NCBI GenBank assembly: GCA_002083565.1
Contig: MSXM01000017.1
Span: forward strand, 1 to 22,450
Reading direction: 5' to 3'
Source: Nitrospira sp. ST-bin4
GTDB lineage: Bacteria; Nitrospirota; Nitrospiria; Nitrospirales; Nitrospiraceae
Length of the DNA stretch: 22,450 nucleotides
The notes under the pieces are model-generated. The model was not told the origin of the DNA. It worked only from the letters and a program-made list of their open reading frames with translations, and did no database searches. Position 1 is the first letter of the stretch. Each line of letters opens with the position of its first letter. Positions 1 through 8,600 of the stretch are shown piece by piece. The position numbers and the translations under genes were made by a program.

Positions 1-1066
1 GCCAATAGTAATTCGCCAAGTACGTCGTTAGCCCTTCGACCCAGTTGGCTTGATCAGCTCGGTTGAATACCGAATTGCCGATCCATGAATGTACGATCTC
101 ATGCCCCAGAGCATAGGGCTGCACATAGTGCCGTTTGATGCTGCCGCTGCCCAGCAATGTAAATGACGGCATGCCGAGCCCGCTGGCGAAGAAGTTCTCC
201 ACCACTGCAAATTTTTCAAACGGAAACTCGCCCAGGATCGGGATATAGACATCGAGGTAGTTCGACGTGGCGTCGAGATACTCATCCGCCAGCCCCGCAT
301 TGTCGGGGAAGAAATACGTTGCCAGCTCAATCGATTGCCCGTTGCGGCTTTTCCACGCACGCGACTTGATGGCAAACCTATTGGCCACCAGTGTCAACGC
401 TTCTGATCGATCCGAAACGACCCACGTCGAGGAAACGTGCTCTCCATCCGTCGTCTCCTCCGTTTTTCGCCCTTGTGTCACCACAGACCATCCCTGAGGA
501 ACCAGGGCTGTAAGCCGATAGGCACTGAGCGACCCTTCGATGTCCGGATACCATTGGCTTTCGCTGCTCAGGTACACGCCTTCTGGTCCGATATGTCCGG
601 CTGTCTCGCTGGGCGTCACAAATCTCAGATGGCGGGGTTCTTTGGGCGGATCGTCGATGGTTCCCCGATAGATCCATATCAGAGTCACACGCCCGTCATG
701 CGCCCCGGGAAGGGCGACAGTCACTCTTTGCTCAGGCGGCTGCACAACTTGCTCTGTCGTAAACGACAATGCCGTATCTGATACGGTAGCAGTACTGGCT
801 GCTGGATGAGCTCTCAAGAGAATGCGATCGATCTTCACGGTCGGCGAGATCGAGAATGTCACCGCCGCCGCACGGAGCGGCAATTCGATATCGATCTGAT
901 CTCGCCCTATCAATTCATGGGTGGAAGGACGCAACTCGACAGCGAGATCATGGCTAAGTATGACAGGGCGATCGGAATTAGACGACGCAGCCACACCGGG
1001 GGCCCAAATGCCGGCGATGCAGAGAAGTCCGATGATGGCAGACGCGGGGCAGGCTCTGGAAAACAT
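1..1066 (-). CDS. Secreted M1-family zinc metallopeptidase (3' end beyond the left edge)
   Basis: An open frame of 355 codons runs off the left edge, so the C-terminus is missing. Residues 1-27 look like a signal peptide (hydrophobic stretch, then GVAAS), so the protein is probably exported. After a beta-rich N-terminal region comes GLGMPSFTLLG (about residue 297), where M1 enzymes carry their substrate-binding loop. Then follows HEIVHSW (residues 322-328) and Glu344 in NWVEGLTTYL. These are the two zinc histidines, the catalytic glutamate and the third zinc ligand. Seventeen residues separate the last His from Glu344, one fewer than in classic aminopeptidase N; I recall this spacing in bacterial M1-like proteins. 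The ATG lies 11 nt after the stop of the upstream response regulator, so the two are probably co-transcribed. No clear ribosome binding site is seen; an in-frame GTG overlapping the regulator stop is an alternative start. Substrate unknown. Confidence 0.85.
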   Translation of the reverse strand, partial: MFSRACPASAIIGLLCIAGIWAPGVAASSNSDRPVILSHDLAVELRPSTHELIGRDQIDIELPLRAAAVTFSISPTVKIDRILLRAHPAASTATVSDTALSFTTEQVVQPPEQRVTVALPGAHDGRVTLIWIYRGTIDDPPKEPRHLRFVTPSETAGHIGPEGVYLSSESQWYPDIEGSLSAYRLTALVPQGWSVVTQGRKTEETTDGEHVSSTWVVSDRSEALTLVANRFAIKSRAWKSRNGQSIELATYFFPDNAGLADEYLDATSNYLDVYIPILGEFPFEKFAVVENFFASGLGMPSFTLLGSGSIKRHYVQPYALGHEIVHSWIGNSVFNRADQANWVEGLTTYLANYYW

Positions 1067-1077
1067 CGGGAGAATTA

Positions 1078-1863
1078 TTAACACTCGCGGCAGACGAGTA
1101 CAAGCTGGATTGCGGTCAGCAGACACTCCAAATCAATCGGTTTCAGCAGGACTTCCTGCGGGCCCAGCGCCCATGCCTCATCGAGCAATTCCTCATTGTG
1201 GCTCCCCGTCATGATGATGATGCCCCCCGGATATTCCTTTTCACGCAAAGCGCGCAACACATCAATGCCCGACATACCCGGCATAATCAGATCGAGCACA
1301 ATGGCGTCAGGCATGACATCTTCCACAACCCGCAATGCATCCTGTCCATCCTTGATACCCAGTGCCCGGTAACCGCGCAAGCTCAAAAACTGGACAAGCA
1401 GATCACAGACGAGGGGATCGTCATCCACCACCAAAACCGATTCATCGATCTGTTCTGATTTGCCTCCGTTGGCGACCGGAACCGGCGCCGTATTCGGGTG
1501 TATGGGCAGCTGTGCAGCCCGCTGGACGGCTTCGACCAGAACATCCAGAGACAGTCCCTTGCGGACAAAGTCGGTCACGCGCAGAGCCCGTGCTTGATTC
1601 TCCTGCACCTCTGTGGCTCCCCCACCGAGAATGATCACCGGCGCATGGGGATCGACCGCACGAATCTCTTTCAGAACGATCAGCCCATCCATCTCCGGCA
1701 TCCGCAGATCCAACAGCGTGACTCGGGGAACATGCTTGCGAAAGAGGTTGAGACCTTCGAGCCCGCTCGTGGTGGAAATAACCTGGTACCCGTGGCGGGT
1801 AAACACATTCTGCAGCAAATCACAGTTCATTTGATCGTCATCGACAATCAAGATCTTAACCAT
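1078..1863 (-). CDS. Response regulator with two receiver (REC) domains and no output domain
   Basis: The 261-residue protein is two CheY-like receivers joined by a short linker (about 118-140). REC1 (2-117) has the acidic cluster DDD at 8-10 and Asp52 in LDLRMPEMDG as phospho-acceptor. Where the conserved Ser/Thr is expected it reads ILGGG, and its lysine is followed by Gly (RKG) rather than Pro. REC2 (142-258) looks fully canonical: DDD at 147-149, Asp191 in LDLIMPGMSG, Thr219 in IIMTG and KP at 241-242. There is no DNA-binding, GGDEF, HD or kinase domain, so it probably signals by protein contact or phosphotransfer. The ATG follows GGAGG about 10 nt upstream. It precedes the M1 peptidase by 11 nt. 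No histidine kinase is in the window, so its partner is unknown. Confidence 0.9.
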   Translation of the reverse strand: MVKILIVDDDQMNCDLLQNVFTRHGYQVISTTSGLEGLNLFRKHVPRVTLLDLRMPEMDGLIVLKEIRAVDPHAPVIILGGGATEVQENQARALRVTDFVRKGLSLDVLVEAVQRAAQLPIHPNTAPVPVANGGKSEQIDESVLVVDDDPLVCDLLVQFLSLRGYRALGIKDGQDALRVVEDVMPDAIVLDLIMPGMSGIDVLRALREKEYPGGIIIMTGSHNEELLDEAWALGPQEVLLKPIDLECLLTAIQLVLVCREC

Positions 1864-1964
1864 CGGCGTTCACCCTCCAGACCCGCGCGCATACCGCTCG
1901 TGCATGAGCTGCCAGCGAAGAAAGACTAGCACGGAATCTGGAAGACAAGAAGAAAAATGAAGAG
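1864..1964. other. Intergenic gap between ftsY and the double-receiver regulator
   Basis: About 100 bases without a gene. On the minus strand it holds the GGAGG ribosome binding site of the regulator near its right-hand end. I see no GC-rich hairpin with a T-tract after ftsY, and only weak promoter-like matches. Read-through from the phoH-ybeY-ftsY operon into the regulator is therefore possible but not shown. Confidence 0.4.
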
Positions 1965-2900
1965 TTACGAGCAGACGGTCGGTTGGCCAAAGAGGGCCGC
2001 GACAAAGGCTTCGGGATTAAAATCCTGGAGATCTTCAATTCCTTCCCCAACACCGATCAGACGAACAGGAAGGTTGAGATCTTCGGCAATCGCAACGACA
2101 ATGCCCCCGCGCGCCGTGCCATCAAGCTTCGTCAAGACTATGCCCGTCACCCCCACAGCTTCGTGGAACTGGCGGGCTTGAACCAATGCGTTTTGCCCGA
2201 CCGTCGCATCCAATACCAACAGCACTTCGTGGGGCGCGCCCGGTAATTCCTGGCCGATGACACGCTTGATCTTGCGCAGTTCATCCATAAGATTCAATTT
2301 GGTATGCAGCCGGCCGGCCGTATCGATGAGTACCACGTCCGCCGCTCGCGCCTTCGCTGCCGCAATGCCGTCGAACGCAACCGCCGCCGGATCGGCCCCG
2401 TGACGCTGACGAATGACTTTGGCCCCGATTCGATCCGCCCACACTTGCAGCTGATCGATCGCCGCCGCACGGAACGTATCTCCGGCGACAAGCAACGGCT
2501 GCCGCCCGCCTTGCGCCAACCGCTGAGCCACCTTAGCAATCGTCGTCGTCTTCCCCACTCCATTCACCCCGACGGCCAGGATAACGAACGGTTTGGGCAC
2601 TTGATCAATCAACTGTTCTAACGACGGTCCGGAGACCGGCTTCAGCACGTCGTACAGCGTCCGGCTTAACACGTTTTGGATTCCATGCGACGTCGCTGCA
2701 TCAACGCCGCGCACGCGCTCAGTAACCTGGAGCATGAGCCGATCGACGACACGAGCGCCCAGATCGGCGCTGAGCAGTGCCGCTTCGAGTTCTTCGAGAA
2801 GAGCCGGATCCGGAGTGCGCCCCAAAAACCGGTCGAGCGACTGCCGCACCGCATGCCGGGTCTTGCCAAGCCCCTCGTTCAAACGTTGAAACCATCCCAC
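1965..2900 (-). CDS. ftsY: Signal recognition particle receptor FtsY
   Basis: FtsY is the membrane-associated GTPase that docks SRP-ribosome complexes at the Sec translocon. The 311-residue protein is a compact NG-domain form: a helical N domain (about 1-90) and then the G domain with G1 GVNGVGKTTT (111-120), DTFRAAA (141-147), G3 DTAGR (193-197) and G4 TKLDG (257-261) followed by TARGG. The long acidic A domain of E. coli FtsY is absent, as in many bacteria. The start is GTG at 2900, preceded by AGGAGG with 8 nt spacing that lies inside the end of ybeY. Only 2 nt separate the ybeY stop from this start, so it is the third gene of a phoH-ybeY-ftsY operon. Confidence 0.97.
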   Translation of the reverse strand: MGWFQRLNEGLGKTRHAVRQSLDRFLGRTPDPALLEELEAALLSADLGARVVDRLMLQVTERVRGVDAATSHGIQNVLSRTLYDVLKPVSGPSLEQLIDQVPKPFVILAVGVNGVGKTTTIAKVAQRLAQGGRQPLLVAGDTFRAAAIDQLQVWADRIGAKVIRQRHGADPAAVAFDGIAAAKARAADVVLIDTAGRLHTKLNLMDELRKIKRVIGQELPGAPHEVLLVLDATVGQNALVQARQFHEAVGVTGIVLTKLDGTARGGIVVAIAEDLNLPVRLIGVGEGIEDLQDFNPEAFVAALFGQPTVCS

Positions 2901-2902
2901 CG

Positions 2903-3397
2903 TCAGGGCCTCCTCTCCGTCTTCACAGTTCGATGGATCACCAGACGCGGGGCAGGGCCAATCGCCCTCAAGAGTTGCCGTTCACGCCGATGCATGCGGA
3001 CCGCTTCCTTTTCGCCTCGCTCGTGATCATATCCGCACAAATGCAGCACGCCATGCACCAGCAGGGCAATGAGTTCATCGTCCAATTGCCTCCCGACTTC
3101 AATAGCCTGACGACGCGCCTGCGGGATCGAGATTACCACATCGCCAAGCATGTTCGTCGCGAACCTTGCGGCATGGGGCGCGAGGGCTTCCCGCATAGGG
3201 AAGGCCAACACGTCCGTCGTTCGGTCTTTCTTGCGATACTGTCTATTGAACCGGCGCATGCGGTGATCGCCCGCCAGTTCTATGCTCAATTCCGACTGCC
3301 GTTCTCCGACCGCACCCAACACCAGCTCCGCCACCCGCACCAAAGCCGCCCGCCGTATGACCGGCTGTTTGACACGAACGCAAAGATAGACAGCCAT
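2903..3397 (-). CDS. ybeY: Endoribonuclease YbeY (16S rRNA maturation)
   Basis: YbeY is a zinc-dependent RNase involved in 16S rRNA 3'-end maturation and 70S ribosome quality control. The 164-residue protein carries the family signature HGVLHLCGYDHE, with zinc ligands His115, His119 and His125. It also has the conserved upstream NRQYRKKDRTTDVLAFP (51-67) and LGDVVIS (84-90) blocks. The ATG follows the phoH stop with no gap (TAAATG) and has no obvious ribosome binding site, so translation is probably coupled to phoH. Length and motif order are typical for the family. The PhoH-YbeY pairing is a widely conserved neighbourhood. Confidence 0.97.
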   Translation of the reverse strand: MAVYLCVRVKQPVIRRAALVRVAELVLGAVGERQSELSIELAGDHRMRRFNRQYRKKDRTTDVLAFPMREALAPHAARFATNMLGDVVISIPQARRQAIEVGRQLDDELIALLVHGVLHLCGYDHERGEKEAVRMHRRERQLLRAIGPAPRLVIHRTVKTERRP

Positions 3398-4432
3398 TTA
3401 GTGAGATTGGCCCGAGGAACCCTGAGGGGACTTTCGAGGTCCGGACGTCAACTGCTGAGACGATGTCTGAATCCGGGCTTGGCCGGTCGCTTCCGTGCGG
3501 CGATCATACGCCTTGATAATGTCCTGGACCAGCCGATGACGAACGACATCCCTCTCATCGAAGTAAACGAATTCGATGCCATCGATTCCGTTCAAAATCT
3601 CCTTCACTTCGATGAGACCGGATACCCGATCGTTCGGCAAATCTACTTGGGTAATATCACCCGTCACCACGACTTTCGAATGGAATCCCATCCTGGTCAA
3701 AAACATCTTCATCTGCTCCGCCGTGGCATTCTGGGCTTCGTCCAGAATGACGAACGAATCGTTCAACGTCCGCCCGCGCATGAAGGCCAGCGGCGCAATT
3801 TCGATATCGCCTCGCTCGATCAGGCGGTTGGCCCGTTCCATATCCAGCATATCGAACAAAGCATCGTAGAGGGGGCGCAGATAGGGATTCACCTTCTCAT
3901 ACATGTCGCCCGGAAGAAATCCAAGCTTCTCGCCGGCCTCAACTGCAGGCCGCGCAAGTACGATCCGGCTCACCTCTTTCTTCATCAAAGCGCTGACGGC
4001 CATGGCCATGGCGAGATACGTCTTTCCCGTCCCGGCCGGTCCGATCGCAATCACAATATCGTGCTGTTCAATCGCTTCGATGTAGGCTTTTTGAGTAGGC
4101 GACTTGGGGCCGACGAATCGCTTTTTTGTGACGATCGTCGCCTGGCTGGCGAGCACGTCCTTGAGGGAGGCGTCAGGGCTTTGGCGCAACGCGCTCAGGG
4201 CATGCGTCACATCCTCTGCATGCAGAGTGATGCCGTCATGTGTGAGAGATGCGAGCTCGAGGAGTATCCGTTCCGCTTGACGAACCGCTTCGGGCAGACC
4301 GTCCAGAGTAAGTTCTTCACCCCGCGCCGACAACCGCACGCCCAGCCCCTCTTCAATCAGCTTAAGATGCTGATCGTGGTGGCCGAACAGAACGGCGGTA
4401 TTGGTGCCTTCTCGGAGTTTGAGCTTACGCAC
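3398..4432 (-). CDS. phoH: PhoH-like ATPase (PhoH/YbeZ family)
   Basis: A cytoplasmic P-loop ATPase of the PhoH/YbeZ family, predicted to act with YbeY in RNA metabolism. In 344 residues there is an N-terminal KH-like region (about 10-65), Walker A GPAGTGKT (131-138) and Walker B FVILDEAQN (ending 235). VVVTGDITQVDLP and the C-terminal DVVRHRLVQDII helix follow, all typical of PhoH2-type proteins. The tail after about 310 is polar and probably disordered. The start is GTG at 4432: an in-frame TAA three codons upstream excludes a longer form. GGAGGGAG lies about 14 nt upstream, slightly far. First gene of the phoH-ybeY-ftsY operon; the stop abuts the ybeY start. Confidence 0.95.
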   Translation of the reverse strand: MRKLKLREGTNTAVLFGHHDQHLKLIEEGLGVRLSARGEELTLDGLPEAVRQAERILLELASLTHDGITLHAEDVTHALSALRQSPDASLKDVLASQATIVTKKRFVGPKSPTQKAYIEAIEQHDIVIAIGPAGTGKTYLAMAMAVSALMKKEVSRIVLARPAVEAGEKLGFLPGDMYEKVNPYLRPLYDALFDMLDMERANRLIERGDIEIAPLAFMRGRTLNDSFVILDEAQNATAEQMKMFLTRMGFHSKVVVTGDITQVDLPNDRVSGLIEVKEILNGIDGIEFVYFDERDVVRHRLVQDIIKAYDRRTEATGQARIQTSSQQLTSGPRKSPQGSSGQSH

Positions 4433-4473
4433 GAGCGCGAGTTAGTCTCCCTCCAACATATCGATAGGGTTCG

Positions 4474-4503
4474 ATTCTAGCAGACAAGAAAATAAGGAGA
4501 CAA
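4474..4503 (-). promoter_or_regulatory. Candidate sigma-70 promoter for phoH-ybeY-ftsY
   Basis: On the minus strand, TTGTCT (4498-4503) and TAGAAT (4474-4479) are separated by 18 nt. The -10 box matches five of six consensus bases and the -35 box four of six. It sits about 40 nt upstream of the phoH GTG in an otherwise empty gap. No hairpin terminator is seen after the preceding lipoprotein gene, so read-through is also possible. Confidence 0.5.
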
Positions 4504-4533
4504 GCAGAAGCTACGTATTTGAATAAGATTGCG

Positions 4534-5508
4534 CTACGACTGAGCCGGTGTGGCTGGAGCCTGGGCTGCCAGCGAGAGATCAAACTCCTGATAGGCAGCC
4601 CCTCCCCGACCGTCTTGCGCAATCACTTTGACATGGAACGTCCCGGACTGGCCTGCTTGAATAGACCAGACAATGCGACCTGACTGTTGGTCGATCGTCA
4701 TGCCGGGAGGAGCGGCTTCAAGCTGGAAAGCCATCCGGTCACCATCGAGATCGACAGCCTTCACCGTATATTCATATGGGTTTTTCGTATCGGATGCGGG
4801 TGGCATGGACACGATCGTCGGAGGGCGGTTACCGACCGTCAAGGAAGCGGAACGAACGGAATTGCCTGTCGATGAAATATCTCGCGCAGTCACTTCCACC
4901 ACAATTCGGTCTTGGGGAATGAACCCGGTTGTCATAAGGAACGGCTCATCGCCTTCTTTGATCAGGACATCGTTCTTGAACCAGCGATAGGATAGATCTA
5001 CCCGGTCGTGATCGGGATCGCTCGCATCAACCTGAGCCTCTATATTCTCACCGATGACGATGGGCTGCGGGGTAACAGTAACCCCGGATATATGGGGCGG
5101 CGTGTTGCCGACCACAACAGCGGCCGTTCGATAGGCCTTGCCTGTCTGGGCCCCATCGGCAGGAACAATTTCCACACTCACCATCTGTCCTCGCCGCAGA
5201 TGCTCCGGCGCCAACGCAGGAGACGTTTGGCCTGCGAGCGCTATCCCATCCGCATACCACTGATAGCGGAAGGACACTGCCTCTCGATCGGGGTCTTCGG
5301 CTTCAATGGTGACGGTCACGGGCGAGTCAAGTGACAGCGGATTATTCAGAATTCTGGCAGATGTAACAACAGGCGGTCCGTTGTTTCCAATGGCAGGAGC
5401 TGCCTTTGCAGACTCCGCCGGGCCTTCTCTTGTGCAGGCGGCTCCCGCCAGCATCATGGGCAGGCAGACAAGGAGAAGGCCAAACTGTACCGAGCCAGGA
5501 CGGAGCAT
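4534..5508 (-). CDS. Exported Ig-like multidomain protein, candidate lipoprotein
   Basis: Function unknown. Residues 1-24 form an export signal with hydrophobic LLLVCLPMMLAG and a cysteine at 25. The lipobox-like GAAC has Gly at -3, which is atypical, so lipidation is likely but not certain. The remainder is beta-sandwich repeats: about 45-133 and 136-227 are similar PKD/Ig-like units (each with a YQWY or YRWF motif and ending VVVGN or LTVGN before PP). About 228-315 resembles a 'putative Ig' (He_PIG-type) unit with PPGMTIDQQSGRIVW. The last residues are Ala/Pro-rich. It lies downstream of pilY1 beyond a strong hairpin, so it may be a partly uncoupled last gene of the pilus cluster or have its own promoter. 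No clear ribosome binding site precedes the ATG. A role in anchoring surface structures is only a guess. Confidence 0.8.
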   Translation of the reverse strand: MLRPGSVQFGLLLVCLPMMLAGAACTREGPAESAKAAPAIGNNGPPVVTSARILNNPLSLDSPVTVTIEAEDPDREAVSFRYQWYADGIALAGQTSPALAPEHLRRGQMVSVEIVPADGAQTGKAYRTAAVVVGNTPPHISGVTVTPQPIVIGENIEAQVDASDPDHDRVDLSYRWFKNDVLIKEGDEPFLMTTGFIPQDRIVVEVTARDISSTGNSVRSASLTVGNRPPTIVSMPPASDTKNPYEYTVKAVDLDGDRMAFQLEAAPPGMTIDQQSGRIVWSIQAGQSGTFHVKVIAQDGRGGAAYQEFDLSLAAQAPATPAQS

Positions 5509-5555
5509 GCGAATATTCAGGACACTAGTATTAAAACGCCTTGCTGGAATAGGGA

Positions 5556-5592
5556 ACCCGGTCGTGGCGCGCGTTGCCCGCCACGACCGGGT
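5556..5592 (-). terminator. Strong hairpin after pilY1
   Basis: A perfect 14-bp inverted repeat (5556-5569 with 5579-5592, arms ACCCGGTCGTGGCG and its complement) encloses a 9-nt loop, starting about 30 nt after the pilY1 stop. On the minus strand no T-run follows directly; the first is a GTTTT about 25 nt on. It may be a terminator, an mRNA-stabilising 3' structure, or an element that lowers expression of the lipoprotein gene relative to pilY1. Confidence 0.6.
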
Positions 5593-5622
5593 AGTTATGC
5601 CTCCCTACGGTTTCCCACGATC

Positions 5623-8600
5623 TCAATCTCGCTGATGAACCCAACTCACAAAGCGACTACCGTAGTCGGGGGTCGTAGTCTGCGTTTGGCTGAACGCTCC
5701 CGTGCTTTGCTGGAAGTTGAGCGTTCCACTCTCACCCAGATGCATCGTTCCCGCCGACGCCAACCCGACGCCGAGACTGATTTTTGTCGTCACGTTGGTA
5801 TTTAAGCCGGACACAGCCGTGCCGATCACCGGCGCGGTCGAGGCTGTCCCGGTTTTGTAGAACAAGGCATAGAGATAACTCTGGCCATCCGAGGAGCAGA
5901 AGTCATTAGTCGGACTGAAGGTCGGGAAGAAAATCGTTCCGGCAATCAACGTGGGATTGACTACCGACCGTTCGGCCCCATAGACAACCCCTCCTATTGT
6001 CACAGACCCAGGCAGGGTTACACGCCATCCATCCATGCTTTGAACAAGACCGACCATTGACGTGGCCCCGGTGCCGTTGAACGTCGTGACGCCCGGGTTA
6101 GTGGGATCAGTCACTTGATTAGTCGCCCCGCTGCAAATCAGGCAAATGACCGCATTCGTCGCATCCACAAGATTGTCATTATGACAGTCAAAGACACCCA
6201 CCTCTGTACAGGTGCCGTTGACAACGGAATCTTTGATCCCATAGAGGCGTTGAATGCTGTTATCGACCTTGTCGATATTGGCAAAGTAACGTCCGGTACC
6301 GAAAAAGACCCAGATCAAATTGGCGTCGTCTATCGTCACAGCAGGAGCTGAAGCCACTGGCCCGACCTCAAAAGTCGTCCCGGATGGAGTATCGAAGAAG
6401 GTATCGATCACCTCGGTCGGAGTGCGATCCGGTCCATTGGGGACTCCCCACGTGGTCGGACTACAGGGATTGGCTGGACAATTCATTTTCAGGCGATACA
6501 TTTTCCCACGCCAAGGCAACGTCCCATCATGAGCCGTCCGGCCGACATAGGCCACATCGGTTCGCCAATCCAGATCCTTATCGACCGCGACAACATGACC
6601 CATAAATGATTTCCACGATCCAATCGGCATTCGCGTCACATTGACAAACCCCACTCCTGGCCCTGCCTTTAAGTCCACGACATACAACTTGGCCGTCTGA
6701 GCCGTGGCAGGAAGAGGAGGCGTCGGCAGATCTGCGCTATAACTATTGGGACCTGACCCGAAAATCACATACCACTTCTCATTTGTCGGATCGATAGAGG
6801 CATCTGTCGTTGGATTCATACGGGCGACGGCCGGATAGGACGTCGTCAATCCCAACCCGGAAGACCCGAAGCTCCACAAGAGTTTCGGGGCGACTTCCGG
6901 ATTGGTGATATCGAGCACAAAGTACGCGCTGTAGAAGGTCCTCGGCACTCCGCCGATCGTCACCGTCATCGGCTGGGCCCCGCCACCGGCCATACAGCTT
7001 CCACAACTGCCGCCCAGGCGGAATCCACCGATCAGAATCGTTCCCCACCCGCCGGGATGGTCGGCATCGTCCGCAAAAATTCTCGCCTCAGCGATAGTCG
7101 GCTTCAGATCGACATAGTACACGTGCGAGTAGTCGGTCCTGGCCAGCCATTGCAACTGCGGCAAGAGTTGATAGGGGACAAACGACCAAAGTTCCGCGCC
7201 GAGATTTGCTCCACTCGAATTATCGGTGGGATTTTTCGTATACCATCCGTGCTCGACCGTGCCTGGCGTGGCCGGGTTGTCTCCCTTATGATAAAAGCCT
7301 CCGTTGAACGCGTGGAGCATACCGTCATTCGCACCGACATAGACCACCTGGCGCCTTGTCCGATACTGCTGATAAAAGTCCGTATAGGTCCCATCTCCAT
7401 ACTGGAGATCGTATCGGGATCTGGGAGCGCCCACCACCGTGGGCGTCGAATGGATCGGATCACCGAGCTTCCAGACATTATATGATCCGCTGCCGATAGG
7501 AACCTCGAGCATCCGCGTCCGTAATCCGGGCACTTCTCGACCAAGGATAAACTCGATCAGGTTTGTAGCGTTAGACCCTCCTGCACAGGTGTCGCCCGCA
7601 TAGCGGAGGTACTCGCGCAGCTGCGGACAATTCGCCGTACTGAAGTTCATCTCTTCACCGGCATCGACCAAGCCGTCGTTGTCCTGATCTACCCAGGTCA
7701 GCACATTGCGAGAACTCCAATTCGTCAGTGCCAGCTCCTTTCCCGCCTCCCAGATCGGTGTAATCGATTTGAGATCACTGGTGATGAACGGAGTCGCACT
7801 GTCCGCCACTCCATCTCCGTTCAAATCATTGAATTTATCGACCAGCACTTTTTTATACGTCGGACTTAAGGGGTTATTGTCGTACCGGGTGGTGACGATG
7901 AGATCCTGCGTATAGTCCTGCACTCCATCCTGGACCGTATCTTCGCGAAAGTTTCCAAAGGCATCGACGAAGAGCGCATGCGTATAGCCGATCCACTTGA
8001 CGTTCGCGCCACCCTGTCCCACATCGTTTGTGAAAAAGTAGGCTTGGTAGACGCTGCCTTCACCTGTGGCTGACGTGGCCAATACTGAAATCGAGGTACC
8101 CGAGGCGCTTTTCCTGAGGATGGCTGTAATGGTGGCCATCAGCCGGTCTTGCAGATCATCGACGTTCGCCGACTCAAAGTAGTTGTCTGGAATGCCGTCG
8201 GTTCCAGGCGCTCCGGTCGCATTAATCACCTGGTCCCACTCCGAAACCAGGTCAGGCAGGCCGTTACCATTGGTATCTTCGAATCCGCCGAGCTGCGCCG
8301 TGTGCATCAGGAGTTCCCGGGCGGCAATGTTACCGAAAGCGAAAAATGTATATACGGTGACGTTCTGCAAGCCAGGCAGGCAATGGCCGGTGACGTTCAA
8401 TACGGCGATCGTTCCATCTGCCGCTCCGTTGCAAGGCCGCAAATCGTTCGTATGGGCCCAATAGGCTATGTCGTCGAGATAGTGATTTCCGCTATTCGCA
8501 TAATCGGTTTTGTGTTCGCCGAGGAGGAATGGGGCCGTAGTTGCCTGGTGCGCATTACACGTTCCATTGATAGGAGGCGTGGGGCTGCTTGTATCTGCCC

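Noticed and set aside
2777..4480. Plus-strand open frame of 567 codons
   Set aside because: It lies antisense to phoH and ybeY, which carry strong family motifs; the translation is Arg/His/Gln-rich and resembles no protein.
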